A stretch of DNA of 64,000 nucleotides, from positions 35,197,053-35,261,052 of the forward strand of contig CM060732.1 of assembly GCA_030704615.1 (NCBI GenBank), in the 5' to 3' direction. The notes beneath the pieces were generated by a model. It was not told where the DNA came from and did not search any database. It saw nothing but the letters and a program-made list of their open reading frames with translations. The stretch's first letter is position 1. Each line of letters opens with the position of its first letter. This document shows positions 12,601 to 24,118 of this stretch, one piece after another. This stretch comes from Takakia lepidozioides. Its lineage: Eukaryota > Streptophyta > Takakiopsida > Takakiales > Takakiaceae. Both the position numbers and the translations under genes were made by a program.

Positions 12601-15458
12601 TTACCAGTGTGGTTGCATCTGTAAGTTTTGTCAATTAAGACATAGAATGCCTGGGGGAAATAGATTAGTGGCGATCTAAGTATACCTTAGGGTGCCTAGT
12701 TTCTATGTGGGACATGCAGGAGATGCTGATGGATGTGGAACTTGAAAACAGGGACCTGAAGAACCCTTGGTCTGTGCACAGATGCGCAAAATTAACCATT
12801 TAATTGACAAGGTAATTGCATGGTGCAAGTCCCCCATATCTCTCCCTACTCACTCCTCCGGCCCTTGCTTGCTCTCTGGCAGTGCATCGTCATTCAAGCA
12901 GAGGATAAGCACACTTCACAGTGTGTTTCCTCCTTTAGAGTAAATGTTGATACTGGGAAAGGAAGGATGTACAAGAGTTCAGAAACAGGAAATCAATCCA
13001 GGTTCTGAAGGTAGTGTGTGACACGTGATATTGATGATTAGGCAAGGGTGGAGAGCACACACAAGGTGCTAGAGATCGGGTGCGGGTGGGGCAGCCTGGC
13101 ACTGCAAGTGGTGCGCCGCACTGGCTGCCGCTACACTGGTATCACCCTCTCTGAAGAACAACTCAAGTTTGCACAGGCCCTTGCCAAGAAGGCTTGCCTG
13201 GAGGTTTGACTCATTCAAATTCCTTTCCTTGCTTTCCTTGTACAGAAAAATTAGGCAGTACCCAGACAAATCTCTCCATCAGTCTCTTCACGGATGTAAT
13301 AAATGTCTACTGCTGTGGATAAGCCCTTGGAGCCTCCCTTGGACATAATCAGTCTGTCTTCCCTGTCGACACTGTACGGTTCCTGTCTGTTATGTATGCT
13401 ACAGGTCCCTGCAGACGCTATCTTTCCACTACCTTTCATACTTTTTGATGCTGATGTGTAGTCTTAGGCTTGCTTGTTAAGGGCCCCACTTTCTTTCTTG
13501 TGCATCGTTCTTTCTTTGATCCCATAAGCTCTTGGGATCTTCACCTTGAAGTTGCAAAGTCTCTTCTTTCTTTCAATGAGGTACCATTTCATTTCTCCCA
13601 GGGTCTCTGTGTCTTGCTATGTGCAGTCATAGCAAACACACTAATGGTTAATCCAGACCAGCACATCCAATAGTAAGGCTTACTAATGGGTGAATGCAGT
13701 CCCCATCCCCTCCTTCCCCCACCATCAACTCCCAGACCAAGCTCCTGCCGTGCTCACAGCTGTTATTGGATTGGAATGCGCTGTGGTGATATCTTGTTAA
13801 CCAGCTAATGTCGAGAGCAGGGTGGTTGGTGTGGTACCTTCCAGGATAGAATTACATTCAAGTTGTGCGATTATCGAACTTTATCAGGCTACCACAAATA
13901 TAACCGCATCATATCCTGGTGAGGAGTGAAAGTCCATCTGGCATGCTAGTTAGGAAACTTTAATGAGAGCATGTGCGCTAGGTGGAGAGAAGAAGAAATG
14001 AGCTCCATCCTTGGACAGAAGTCTAGAGGGCATATGGACACAGAATTACAAGGGAAAGTGAGAAAGATCGCTGTTATAATGAACCTCTGCATAGATGCAC
14101 ACCTGTATTTACAGTGAATATTGTCTGTCAGCGATGTATGAAGGCCAGCCCCCTTGAGAGGGTGTGCCGTCTTATTAGAGCAAACTGTTGCAGACCTTAT
14201 ATCATTACACAAGATGCAGGAGGCTTACTTCATGTCCTCTGCAGTGAAATGCTGGAGGCTGTGGGACACGAATACTACAAGGACTTCTTCAGCCGTTGTG
14301 ATTATCTTTTGGCCAAGGATGGCCTTCTGGTTGTGCAGGTTGATGCTTCCTTCCTCCACCTACTTTCACGTCACCCATGACAATGCCATTTGTGAATAAT
14401 TTGTAAAGCAAGAATGTAGATTCTTCGGTGGAGTGCCACAGTTTGTTGATGAGATTAGAGCACCTTGTATGCACAGGTGATATCCATGCCCGAGGAGAGG
14501 TATAACGAGTACCGTCGGAGCTCTGATTTCATCAAAGAATACATTTTTCCTGGGGGTTGCGTTCCGGCTTTCAGTACGCTCACTGCTGCTATGACTGCTG
14601 GCTCCTCTTTTTGGTACTCTCGCCCCCTAATGCCTCCCACAACCCCACCTGTGTCATGGTCCTCTGGAACCATGTGGATGGAGTTTCTTTTCCTTTTCTT
14701 GAATCTGACTTACCAAATAATGACTTGCTCTTGTGATTGGCAGCGTGGAGCACATGGAAAATATAGGCATACATTACTGCGAAACACTGCTTCGGTGGCG
14801 TGAGAAATTCCACATGAATCGCAGGTTTCTCTCCTGTAGCTTTCCTTCCCCTCTGGCAAGTTATCTGACCTGTATTATACTCTTTGAATAGTGCACCATC
14901 TTCTGTGATTCAGTCTGTCCTCACTTGAGAGATTTTGGTTTTGGTGCAGTGAAATTTTGCGACTGGGTTTTAGTGAGAAGTTCATAAACATGTGGGACTA
15001 TTATTTCCTCTATTGTGCGGCTGGCTTCAAGACCTGCACTTTGGGCAACCTTCAGGTAACTCATTAGTAGATCAAAGCTGATAGACTGTTTGCAGTAAAA
15101 GCAAGACATACATTTTCGGGCACATAGGAGTTGCTAGTATCAGTGTCAAGCCTTAGGACCGGCTTGTCTCTGTCCATGATGCACTAGCCAGCTACTTTTC
15201 TTCATAAGTTTTTGAAGAAGGTATCATTCGGCAAATAGACATTCTACATGGAGGGCTGACAGACATGTCCGTTCAATATCAATTTCTAGGAATGAATGAC
15301 CCTTATACTATATCTCTTGGAGTCTGGAAAGCTTGACTTCTCCTAAACCGGACGCATATCTGTGGGTGGTATTATCACATTCTGTGCAGATTGTCTTCTC
15401 CCGGCCTGGAAATGTGACACTATTTGGCAATCCGTACATCAGCTTCCCCATGGCATAG
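3684..15458 (+). CDS. Amine oxidase / cyclopropane-fatty-acid-phospholipid synthase two-domain protein (24 exons)
   Basis: Exons: 3684-3857, 4298-4512, 4913-5021, 5206-5307, 5725-5784, 5933-6011, 6846-6993, 7746-7869, 8235-8415, 9206-9234, 9552-9700, 10132-10234, 10442-10537, 11047-11105, 11868-11991, 12477-12539, 12752-12811, 13042-13203, 13845-13918, 14245-14338, 14477-14613, 14744-14824, 14950-15055, 15390-15458. All introns are GT-AG, the phases close exactly, and 2598 nt give 865 residues, the size of the Arabidopsis At3g23510 type. Residues 1-30 hold an FAD-binding Rossmann motif (VVGAGVAG) followed by GGHA, typical of flavin amine oxidases. The C-terminal third is an S-adenosylmethionine methyltransferase fold with VLEIGCGWG at about 634-642, YSCAIF (Cys ~601, matching the bacterial active-site Cys) and SCEMLEAVGHEYY (~703-715). 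Known family role: methylene transfer from SAM to unsaturated phospholipid acyl chains; the oxidase-like domain is of uncertain function. Asn699 replaces the Asp usual in KYDRIISC. The ATG at 3684 begins directly at the Rossmann strand, as in homologues. Confidence 0.93.
6441..6528 (-). repeat. LINE-like 3' tail with ATTTC-type end (copy 1)
   Basis: Read on the minus strand, this ends in a short run of ATTTC-like pentamers, preceded by a GACGT-like box, 'ATAA...GTAC' and a GGGACAA-type block upstream. The same order of blocks recurs at 7432-7655 and 47890-47960. It lies in intron 6 of the synthase gene. The pentamer tail suggests the 3' end of a CR1/L2-like or related non-LTR retrotransposon or SINE; the class is inferred. 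Confidence 0.45.
7432..7655 (+). repeat. LINE-like 3' tails, two tandem copies (ATTTC-type end)
   Basis: Two diverged units follow each other in intron 7 of the synthase gene. Each has a T/C-rich lead-in with TTTCTTG, then a TTGTCCCA(T/C)AAGCTCTTTGAGC block, a GGACGT(T/C)ATAAAGT box and an ATTTC-like tail (about 7480-7545 and 7600-7655). A weaker relative is at 13500-13590 and inverted copies are at 6441-6528 and 47890-47960. Fixed 3' blocks followed by pentamer repeats are typical of the 3' ends of non-LTR elements. Confidence 0.5.
11155..11720 (+). repeat. 283-bp tandem duplication inside an intron
   Basis: The segment 11155-11437 is repeated immediately at 11438-11720 with no difference that I can see. 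Both copies begin CTGTCACGAGTGAGG and end CTACTGAATTC. They fill most of intron 14 of the synthase gene and leave the splice sites intact. Identity this high means either a very recent duplication or an assembly artefact. Confidence 0.9.
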
Positions 15459-16439
15459 GGTACCCTGCCAAATAAGTATCCACTCTTCAATTATGCACAT
15501 GTTTTCGACCTGAGCTAACATTCGTTTTTAGTTTACAACTAACAGTTCATTACAGTTGTGCAGGACATCTGATGTCTTGCAGCTGGTCATTAATTCTTTG
15601 ATGAATGATTCTCTAATTCATTGCCATGCACATCTTGTGTGTGCAGTGGAACACTGTACAGCACATGAAGTCCATGGCATTCAGCTATTTGCTGCTGCCC
15701 CTGACTCTTTGGACATTGAAGGTGAAAAGAGCTTTTTCTCTCCCAACAGTCCTCTTTCAGCTTGTTGCCTAGGCCCAATTCCCCTTAAGTTGAATGAGAT
15801 AGAGTGATTGAATTGAATAACAACTCATATTAGTGATGGTAGTCTGCCAGGAATTGTCATTGGCTGGAGCTAAGCTTTAGGCTGTGACTCCCTTCACATT
15901 TTTCAAGGTTCCATTGTGCCTGAAAACCGACTACAAAGAAGTTGAAAAGTCAGAACCGGTTGAAGTAGAAAAGGGTGTGTGATTTATTGCTCTAATTCCT
16001 TGGGAGGGGCTTGTGATGTGTTTTTCTTGGGGCTGAAAACAGTTGCCCACATGTTACAATGGAATTTGGGATTGATGCAAGATTCTTTTTAGGCTGGTCT
16101 CAGCCCATTCTATGCTCTTCTTTTGTGTAAATCTGGTGTCTGAGAAACAAAATCAGTAAGGAAAGAAACAAAACCAAATCGTTATGATATTTGTTGAGCA
16201 TCACATCATTAGCTCCATGGCTATTAATTGGTAATCTGAAGCACTACAACAAAAGATAGATAAAACAGCTTGTGTACTATTATCAGTTTTGGTACCTGAT
16301 TGGTTACCTGCCATCTCTCTCTCCCCAGATGTACCCATGCCGGATGTCCACCTCAGAACTAACCTCCATCCTCATCCTTTTATCGCTTCCATCTTGACTT
16401 CCAAATTTCTACAGGAACATGCTACCTACTTTCCATCAC
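15459..16439. other. 3' flank of synthase gene; no gene seen
   Basis: No exon of the synthase is needed after the stop at 15456-15458, and no ORF here resembles a known protein. The synthase 3' UTR and polyadenylation region should lie in the first few hundred bases. The rest is unremarkable up to the decayed LINE. Confidence 0.5.
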
Positions 16440-18225
16440 CACCATGAACCCACACCATTTGCAGTTCATGCCAACCCTCCCTCCAGCACCTTCTATTATT
16501 ACCTTGTCACCTTCACTCATCACCCCGATCCTGCTTGAGGCCATACGAACTTCTTCCAGGCCTCCATCTGATTACCATTGGACACATTCCCTGCTCCCGA
16601 ACGATAGAAGAGTCAAGTTTAGTTTCAACCTCAACAGGCCATCAATAGGAACCTCAGCTTCCTGCCTACCTTTTCCCCCTGATGTCAATTAAGCTCTCTT
16701 CCTGGAATATTAGAGGACTAGGCCCTGAACCAAACCTCTCTTAAGAGAATCAAATTGAGGACTTGGTGGCCCCATTCCTCCTGCATGACTCTATAGTTTT
16801 CCTTCAAGAGCACAAACCTGACCACTTATAGCCAAAATCTCTAACTCTCTGGAAGCCTACCTCCTCTGGTACACGAGGAGGAACAGCCATTTTCTTGTAG
16901 TCTTCTCTGCTCCCTGTTATGAACAAGGCTCAGGAACTTTGGCTCCCTGGCAGACGCCAATTCTGTTCCCTGCAGCTTCCCAACAACTCTGGCATGCTAG
17001 GCATAGTTAATTTACGCCCCCCAATGATCCCCAGGAAAGCGCCGATTTCTGGTCATTACTGGACAACAAGATGAACAGCGAAAATCAGATCGATGGTTGG
17101 ATCCTAGCTGATGACTTCAACATGGTGGAATGGTGGAATCTCACTGAGGAAGAGGTTCTGGCCAATATGCCCCCGGTATTGATGAAGCCGATCAATGGCT
17201 TAATTTAACACAAAACCACAACATCACAGAATCTGTCACCCTTTCTCCCACCTCCCCCACGGCCGGTCACTCCTATTTCACATGGACCAACAATAGAGAT
17301 CTTCCTAATCCTCAGATGCTCGTCTTGACAGAGTCTATGCCTCTCTCAACATTATCCAATGGATGAAACGAGAACCACAGGATCCTGTCATGCAAGGTTT
17401 TGACCATGCTGCTGTGTCGTCCATCCCTCATATCCAGACTAGGGGAAGAGGTCTTGATATGTTAAACACTGAGTCTTCTGAAAATCCCCTCCTTCATAAG
17501 AGGCCTAGAGCTTGCCTGGGCAGAGGCTGGATCTCCTCATCAAAACCCAACTGACAAATTTGAGGCTAAACTGAAGGCTGCTTGAGCAGCCAGTCAGATG
17601 ATGAGTAAGGAAATTGCTATCGCCAGGAAACGAAGGACGAAAGCGCTTATCAAAATGTTTTATGGTTTGTCAATTCAGAGTCGAGTCACCAAGTTGCGAT
17701 GAGGCAACCTACCTTACCTACCTCGAAGCCAGGAAAAACGTGTAGGAACTCCAATCCCTGCAAGAACAGATGCTCAAACTACAGACTGGCACAATTGGTC
17801 AACGAAGGGTCAAAAAATGACAAAGTACTTCTTTGACAAAACTAAGCTCAGAATCTACTTCTGTTCTGGAGGGCGAACTTACAGACATTGAGCTAGGAGA
17901 TGCTATGGCAAAAATGCACAACGACAAATGTCCAGGTATTGATGGGTCCCTGTGGAGTTTTATAAAACCATGTGGATGGATATATCAGAAGACTTCTACG
18001 CAATGGCCAGTCACATTTACCTCCAAGACATCGAGCGATCTCCTCGCTCTGCAGATGCGCTCTATGCTTCCTTCCGAGCAACTTGGGCAGTCAACGGGCT
18101 CATATGCGATGCTCCTGGAACAGATCGCCCCCAACACAGGGGAGAGACCTCAACTCATCCATCCACGGCATCACCTGAACTGAAGCACGTCAAGGCATCA
18201 TCAAATGGCTCCACATTTTTCTGAT
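16440..18225 (+). repeat. Decayed LINE: endonuclease and start of reverse transcriptase
   Basis: From 16681 one frame reads MSIKLSSWNIRGLGPE, the typical start of a plant LINE endonuclease (WNIRGLG). It is followed, through several stops, by FLQEHK (catalytic Glu region), then ARLDRVYAS and a DHAAVSS-like segment near 17400, matching the usual order ending in the substrate-binding His. Around 17830-18220 the text fits the start of the RT ORF: ELTDIELGDAMAKMHNDKCP, then IDGS and WMDISEDFY. The palm core with FADD is absent, so the copy is 3'-truncated. A proline-rich ORF just upstream (16444-16692) may be the end of its ORF1. Stops and frameshifts show it is dead. Confidence 0.75.
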
Positions 18226-18369
18226 GATCTTCTTCATCACTTGTCTTCTCTTGCTAGCTATGCTCAGCACGCTTTGCTTCAGTGTAGTTGTTGAGGGCTC
18301 TCAGCGCTGCTGCCTCTCATCACGACTACGCCTCCCCCGTTCACTCACTACGCTGTGTGTGCCTTATGG

Positions 18370-18950
18370 TGGCCCGGGTTTTAACTTTTTTTCCCCCTAA
18401 TAATTCCAAATATATGTATTTCTTTTATTTTTCTTTTATTATAGTGTCTTAAAAATGTCTTAAATTGAAATAATTGGAATTAAGACGTTCTTTTTAACAA
18501 CTTTTCAGTAATTAAATAGTTCTTTTTAGCAATGTTTTACAATTAAAGACGATTTTCTCAAGTGTATTTTAAAAAACTATTTTTTTCTCTGGTTTTACTA
18601 ATACAAACTTGATATAATTGTACCTTTTTGAAATTTTGAATTTTAAATCATTTTTAAATTTACAATTATTGACATTTCATGATAATACATCCAGAATTAG
18701 ACTTCTTATTAATTTTGGAAACATCATCAATAAGTCATACACACATCAAAATTGTACTTTATTTAAAAAAAACATAACATCAGAAGGATATTCAAAGTAA
18801 ATTCAAAATTTTAAAAATACATATTAGCTTCAAATTTTAAATTTTAAAAATTAGAAAAAATACTGATTTTATATTTGAATTGTATAAATTTTTTTATTGA
18901 AGATTCAGCATTCAACTCTTTAATCTATATTTTATTGTAACCAATGGGTA
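18370..18950. other. Strongly AT-rich island
   Basis: This stretch is dominated by runs of A and T, clearly unlike the mixed composition on both sides, and has no credible coding sequence. It starts just after the truncated LINE and a short GC-richer segment. It could be a matrix-attachment-like region, a decayed insertion of AT-rich or organellar DNA, or the remains of an AT-rich element. I cannot decide among these. Confidence 0.5.
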
Positions 18951-21900
18951 TGGAATTCCCAGAAGTTCAAGTTGTTGACATAGTTTTGTCTTTGGAGAAA
19001 TTCGTGCCATGGTTCTGCATGTGCCACTGCATGCACGTAAATAGCATGGCTAAAATTGTAGCCACCGTGGGTGGCTAAAACCGCATTAAGTGGGATGTCT
19101 ATCCCAGTAGTGGGCAAACAGAAATGTGGTTGTCCTTTTGATTTATTGGAATGAAAGGTTTTCAATATTATGGTAACAAAATTTTCACAACAAAACATCA
19201 ATATTTTTCATCAAAAATAGCAACATTGTTTCGATGAAGAGTAGTTGTTGTTCAATTGTTATTGTAAAAGCGTTGACTCTACAAGATTTGGGCATTGAAC
19301 TCCAAAGGAGTTGAATCAATATTACTCAAGTATCATTTTAGTGTTGACTCAGCTGGGGGCATAGTTTGAGATGAGTCTACCAGAGCTTGATGATATGGTT
19401 AGCATCGAAGGATGGCTCCAAAGCACCATGATCGTTGTTCTTCATTGTCAGCTTGAAAAGTGATACTTGCAAATTTAGGTGATGTAAATTCAAGTGTGTC
19501 TGTAAGTACCTCTATCTCCCTGATTATATTTTTGCACTGACAATAAGCTCATTTAATGATGTCCAGATCTTTTGTAAATGCATCCATGACTACCGAGGCT
19601 TATGCACACTGTTGATTAACATTAGCAGTTAATTATGCATAAAGACCTTGTAACATATCTAACAACCCCCCTATTTATGTGTTGGTGGTTAGCCTAAATG
19701 TATTGCCCTTTACATTCAAACTCAAAGTGGCCGATCTTGGTTGCCAGTTCAGTGGTCCACCTCATAAACAACTCTTCCTGCTCCACATCCACCAAAAACT
19801 TGAAGGAAGAGAACTTATGGGGGAGGAAATATAAATTATGGTGTCACTTCATCCCACCTGATTACTGACATTTTTCGTTGTCCGCGCCTGCAGCAGCCTC
19901 CAAAGCTGTCATCCTCCGTCAAATTTCACCACAACGGACTCCCCTCTAGCGCATGGCTTTTCCTCTTCTTTAGGGTACGAGTTTGGAGGATCCAAGTAGC
20001 ATCCGTATGTGGTGGCGGTTCACTAATTACTAAATTAGGTAGGGCTGCAAACAAATCTCGCAGATGCAATCACCTTTGACCTTGATCCACCGTTGCACAC
20101 AGGGCCTATGTGCAAACTGCCACATACTTTGGGTGAGATCGACATGTGGACCGTCTTCTTGGCAAAGTAATCAGTTACCCATTAGTTACTTGTAACCAAC
20201 CAAAATGCCATTCATTTCGATCCGCCAACGAGGTAGTTAGCTGTAGCAAATACATAGCTTGGTTGTGACGTATGTAATATGATCATGATACATGTTGTAC
20301 ATATGATCATTACAAAGTTTAATAACACCTACAAAATCACACACACACATTATCAACCAATCTCCCTTCTATTTTTCAGTTTTATGTTTGATTTACTAAC
20401 ACCTTGGTCTGAGCATGACAAAAGGTTATCAAATATGTTCCTGATTGAAGTGATGAACCCAAGGCAATGGGAAGGCCAAAGCCATGAGATATCAGCCTCC
20501 TCTCCCGCCATGACCACGGTGTGGAGCAAGCAAGTCCTTCATAAGGTAAGATCTTCTCCAGCAAAAATATGTTGGCTAATTGGGCATGGAGAGCAAGGCA
20601 TCCTTGAAGGTACCTGAGATAAGCATAGAACATCTATAGGGCTTATGAATGCTGAAGTTTTGAGCTAGGCCTCGGTAAGACAGCTTGCTGGAGTAGACGT
20701 GTACACCTAATACATGATCCGATCAATGCACATTACTCTTGTTTGCCGGTCCCCCGTAGCCGATGCCTTATGTCATATTTAGATACCTTATGATAAGAAT
20801 GGGTTCCATTTCTTTGGCTCAAATGTTTCTATGTTTCTCCTGGTTATGGCTTTGCTCTTTATAGCACCATAAAAAATACCCAATTATGATATGCTGCTGG
20901 TAGATGTCTCGTAGTTTAGATAACTTGATCAAAGAATGCACATACTCTAGCAAGAATATGACACATGACAAACGAAGTATCCACTCAACATCATAAGAAA
21001 TTCCACATTGATTGCCATTGCTTTAGGCTTAATAGCTTTAGGCTTAATAGGGTTGTCCAAAGCCAAGTTCTTTACTAATAAAGTCCGATATTCAGCCAAT
21101 ATGTACCCCAAACGCCCGAAAAATCAAATCAGCTAGAGGCAAGCCCATGCTTAAGCGGCTGTCCGAATAGAAGTGGCAGCGGGCATTGGGCCCATATGGC
21201 CATTGCACCGCGTAAGCATATACCTTTGCGTAGACAACAACACGACGCCGCCAACGGTGACCTGTAGGCCACGGTCATGGATGTTGGGCGCACATGGCTA
21301 TTGCATGCAACATCTAGCAAGCTGACTCAGCTCAACTAGTGTGGCTATTTGCATTGGGCCCACATGGCTATTGCATGCCCCTTGAAAGTGGCTATAGCAT
21401 GCGGGGCCCACATGGAATCCATGCCAAGGAATGCTAGGGAAGGTTCTAGAACGGAGGTGATTTTCGCAAGGTATAGCCCAAAGTGGGAGCTCAGGCAAGG
21501 ACTAGAGGGTGCAGGAGGATCGAGGGTTCAAGTAGGGTGGGTGATTTCAAGGTGCGGGAGGAGGAGTGGGCCCAGGTCTACGTAGACTGCAGACAAGGAG
21601 ATGGAAGGATTTTGGAAGACAGTGGTTTACTTGGGGGGAAGGGTTGCTTGGTGCTGTGCTGATCCGCACGACACGACTTGAGGGATGTACGGTAAATAAG
21701 TTACTACTGATCCACGGGTGAGGTCTGTAGTCCCCTTGCTTATTACATGCGCTGTAAAGAGAGAGTTATCCGTTTAAGTCAAGGGGATCGAGGGTGAGTT
21801 AGTCCAGTTTAACCAAAAAACCGGCTGAAGTTAAAAAGAGCAGGCGAGTGAAATACAAGGGAGGAAAAAAAAGAAAGGCCACAAACTCAAAATGGCACAG

Positions 21901-22400
21901 AAATGAGCGTAAAACGCGTCCCTCGTCCGGTCGGACCCTGCTAGATTGTCTCTGGATTGTGGCCTGACCCGGCAAAACACGGAAAGTCCTTTTTGGGCTC
22001 CTCCAATTTGACAAAAAAAAGTTAAAGAAAGAAAAAAAACTATTATTGTCCTCATTTAAACTACTCTGTATGTGTCCCTACCGAGTCAATTTGGAGCCTA
22101 GAAACCGAATAAATTCCAAGATTCTTTTTTTTACTTATTGGTGCCCATGTTTTATTGCCAGAAAATCAGGGTGAGGTGATCGCGGGATCAAATCTGGTGG
22201 CATTGCTAATTGCAAAGAGAGAGAAGACTCTGGCCAAAGCCTGCATAACTAAGAGCCATTTTGCCATACGGCTGCTGCCCCGAGAGTGGGCCCTCTCATA
22301 GAACAAGTGTCTGGAGTAACTGGGGGTAAAGTAAGTAGTAGATATAAACGTCCAGTGAATTTACAGTAAGTAGTGCAGTAGGTTCCGTAGTAGGCCGTTG
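18951..22400. other. Gene-poor stretch before the nicotinamidase gene
   Basis: No ORF here resembles a known family; the ORFs are short and unsupported. The only structure I can point to is the repeated GGGCCCACATGG-type motif near 21.2-21.4 kb, listed separately. The last ~250 bases (22400-22644) are the likely transcript leader of the nicotinamidase, with a GAGAGAGAGTGAGAGAG purine run at about 22501. Confidence 0.5.
21180..21425. repeat. Degenerate repeats of a GGGCCCACATGGCTATTGC motif
   Basis: Four related stretches occur within 250 bases, near 21183 (GCATTGGGCCCATATGGCCA), 21283 (TTGGGCGCACATGGCTATTG), 21351 (GCATTGGGCCCACATGGCTA) and 21400 (GCGGGGCCCACATGGAAT). Three are followed by ATTGCA. 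The spacing is irregular, so this is a motif cluster and not a clean minisatellite. Confidence 0.5.
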
Positions 22401-22644
22401 ACTCAGCCGTGATTGAAGACGAGGGGCGGAGGTTAGTAATAAATGTGCCGCCATCGCTGCTGCGGAGTGCCAAGCGATAGTCTCAGAGAGTGGGGAGAAG
22501 GCGAGAGAGAGTGAGAGAGTGAGAGACGGAGTGCCAGAGAAGGGGGGATTTGTGGATTTGTGTGTCTGAGACGAGGAAGGGATTGTTTGTTAGCATTGGA
22601 AGGCGGTTGCAAGCAGAAAAGAGGGTGCCAGAGGAAAGGCGGAG

Positions 22645-24072
22645 ATGGGGGTGGATAATCTGCTAGAGCAGGTGCAAGGGCAGCTTCCATTGCGCTATGA
22701 AAAACTGGTGCTGCCTTCGAACGGGAAGCGTACTGGGCTGGTGGTTGTGGATGAATTGAAGGGATTTTGCACCGTGGGAGGCGGGAATTTGGTCTGTATC
22801 ATTCCCTCCCCACCCCCAATCTTTTTCTTCTCGGGATGTGGTTTCAAGAAAGAGTGTTTCTCCTGGGTTTTTGAGTTTCTCATCTGTTCTTTGAAGAATA
22901 GATGCGTGAATTTTCTTAAAGCAGACTTGACATGAACCGATTGTGGGCGCTTCCTGAGAACACTTGTGATGGTCGATAGCGTCTGGTAATCTATGGTAGT
23001 AAGAGTGGAAGCATTGAGATCACCTTATCTGCTTAATTGGGCGAGAGTTAGAAGATCACAGGATTAGACGTGGGTTTGTTGGCCGAGGCGAACATGAGTT
23101 TTCTTTTCTGCCTTAGTGTTCTCTTTTTGGTTCTTTGTTTATGTTTTTCAGTGACATGCTATGAAATCCTCACGAGGAAATTTCTCTTTGTCGTGCAGGC
23201 CCCACAGTCACCGAGTGCGCCGATAACGCGCATGGTCGAGGAGACTGTCAGAATGACCAAATATTTTAGTACACACAAGTGGCCAATGCTTGTTCTCCTT
23301 GATACTCACGAGGAAAATAAGCCGGAAGTTCCATTCCCACCTCACTGTATCGTTGGATCTGGCGAAGAGGACCTTGTCCCTGGTTTGTGAGCTCCCTCCC
23401 ACGTCCCGCTTCCTCTCTCTCGTGTGAGATTTTTGAGTTGTCACTGCTTATTTCGTTTCACTCTTATCTCTCTACTCTTCATCATTCTCCAGGAAGGCCT
23501 TTCTGGTTGGCAATCTGCAAGTGCGCCTTCAGAAATGAGATGCTTCCTCTGCTTTCAACCATTGTCCAACTTGTAACCTCAGTGGCACTGCCTGATGAAT
23601 CTCATGTTTTTAACTATGCTGTACTGCAAGCTCTTAGAATAACATTCAATCCCCTGCAATGTGGGGATGGGTTCCGGTAATTAGTGTGGTGAAATCCTAC
23701 ACACATATGGGGAAGTTTAGTATCACAGGCGGCCTATGTGCATATATATTATCAGTGTTTAGTCAATGATTACATCTGCCTGCCTGCCTCTCTCTCTCTA
23801 TCTCTCTCTCTATCGCGGATTAATTCTATATATGATGGTAAGTCACACTACCAACGACAGCCCCTGACAGAGGTAGGTTCTGTCCCTTTTGGTCCCGCTC
23901 AAACTGGGCGCGGGGTCAATGGCCACAAGGCTACAGCAAACAACGTCTTATGAGTACAATCTATTGGCGTCAGTCCCTGATAAATGTAGTTTCTGTCTCT
24001 TTGTGCTCCGCTCAAATTGGGCGCGGAGTCAATGGCCACAAGGCTACAGCAAACAACGTCGTATGAGTACAT

Positions 24073-24118
<46 letters not shown>

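Noticed and set aside
20279-20640. Possible retrotransposon or gene remnant near 20.3-20.6 kb
   Set aside because: ORFs of 80-110 codons exist on both strands, but no reverse transcriptase, integrase or other motif could be read, so no call was made.
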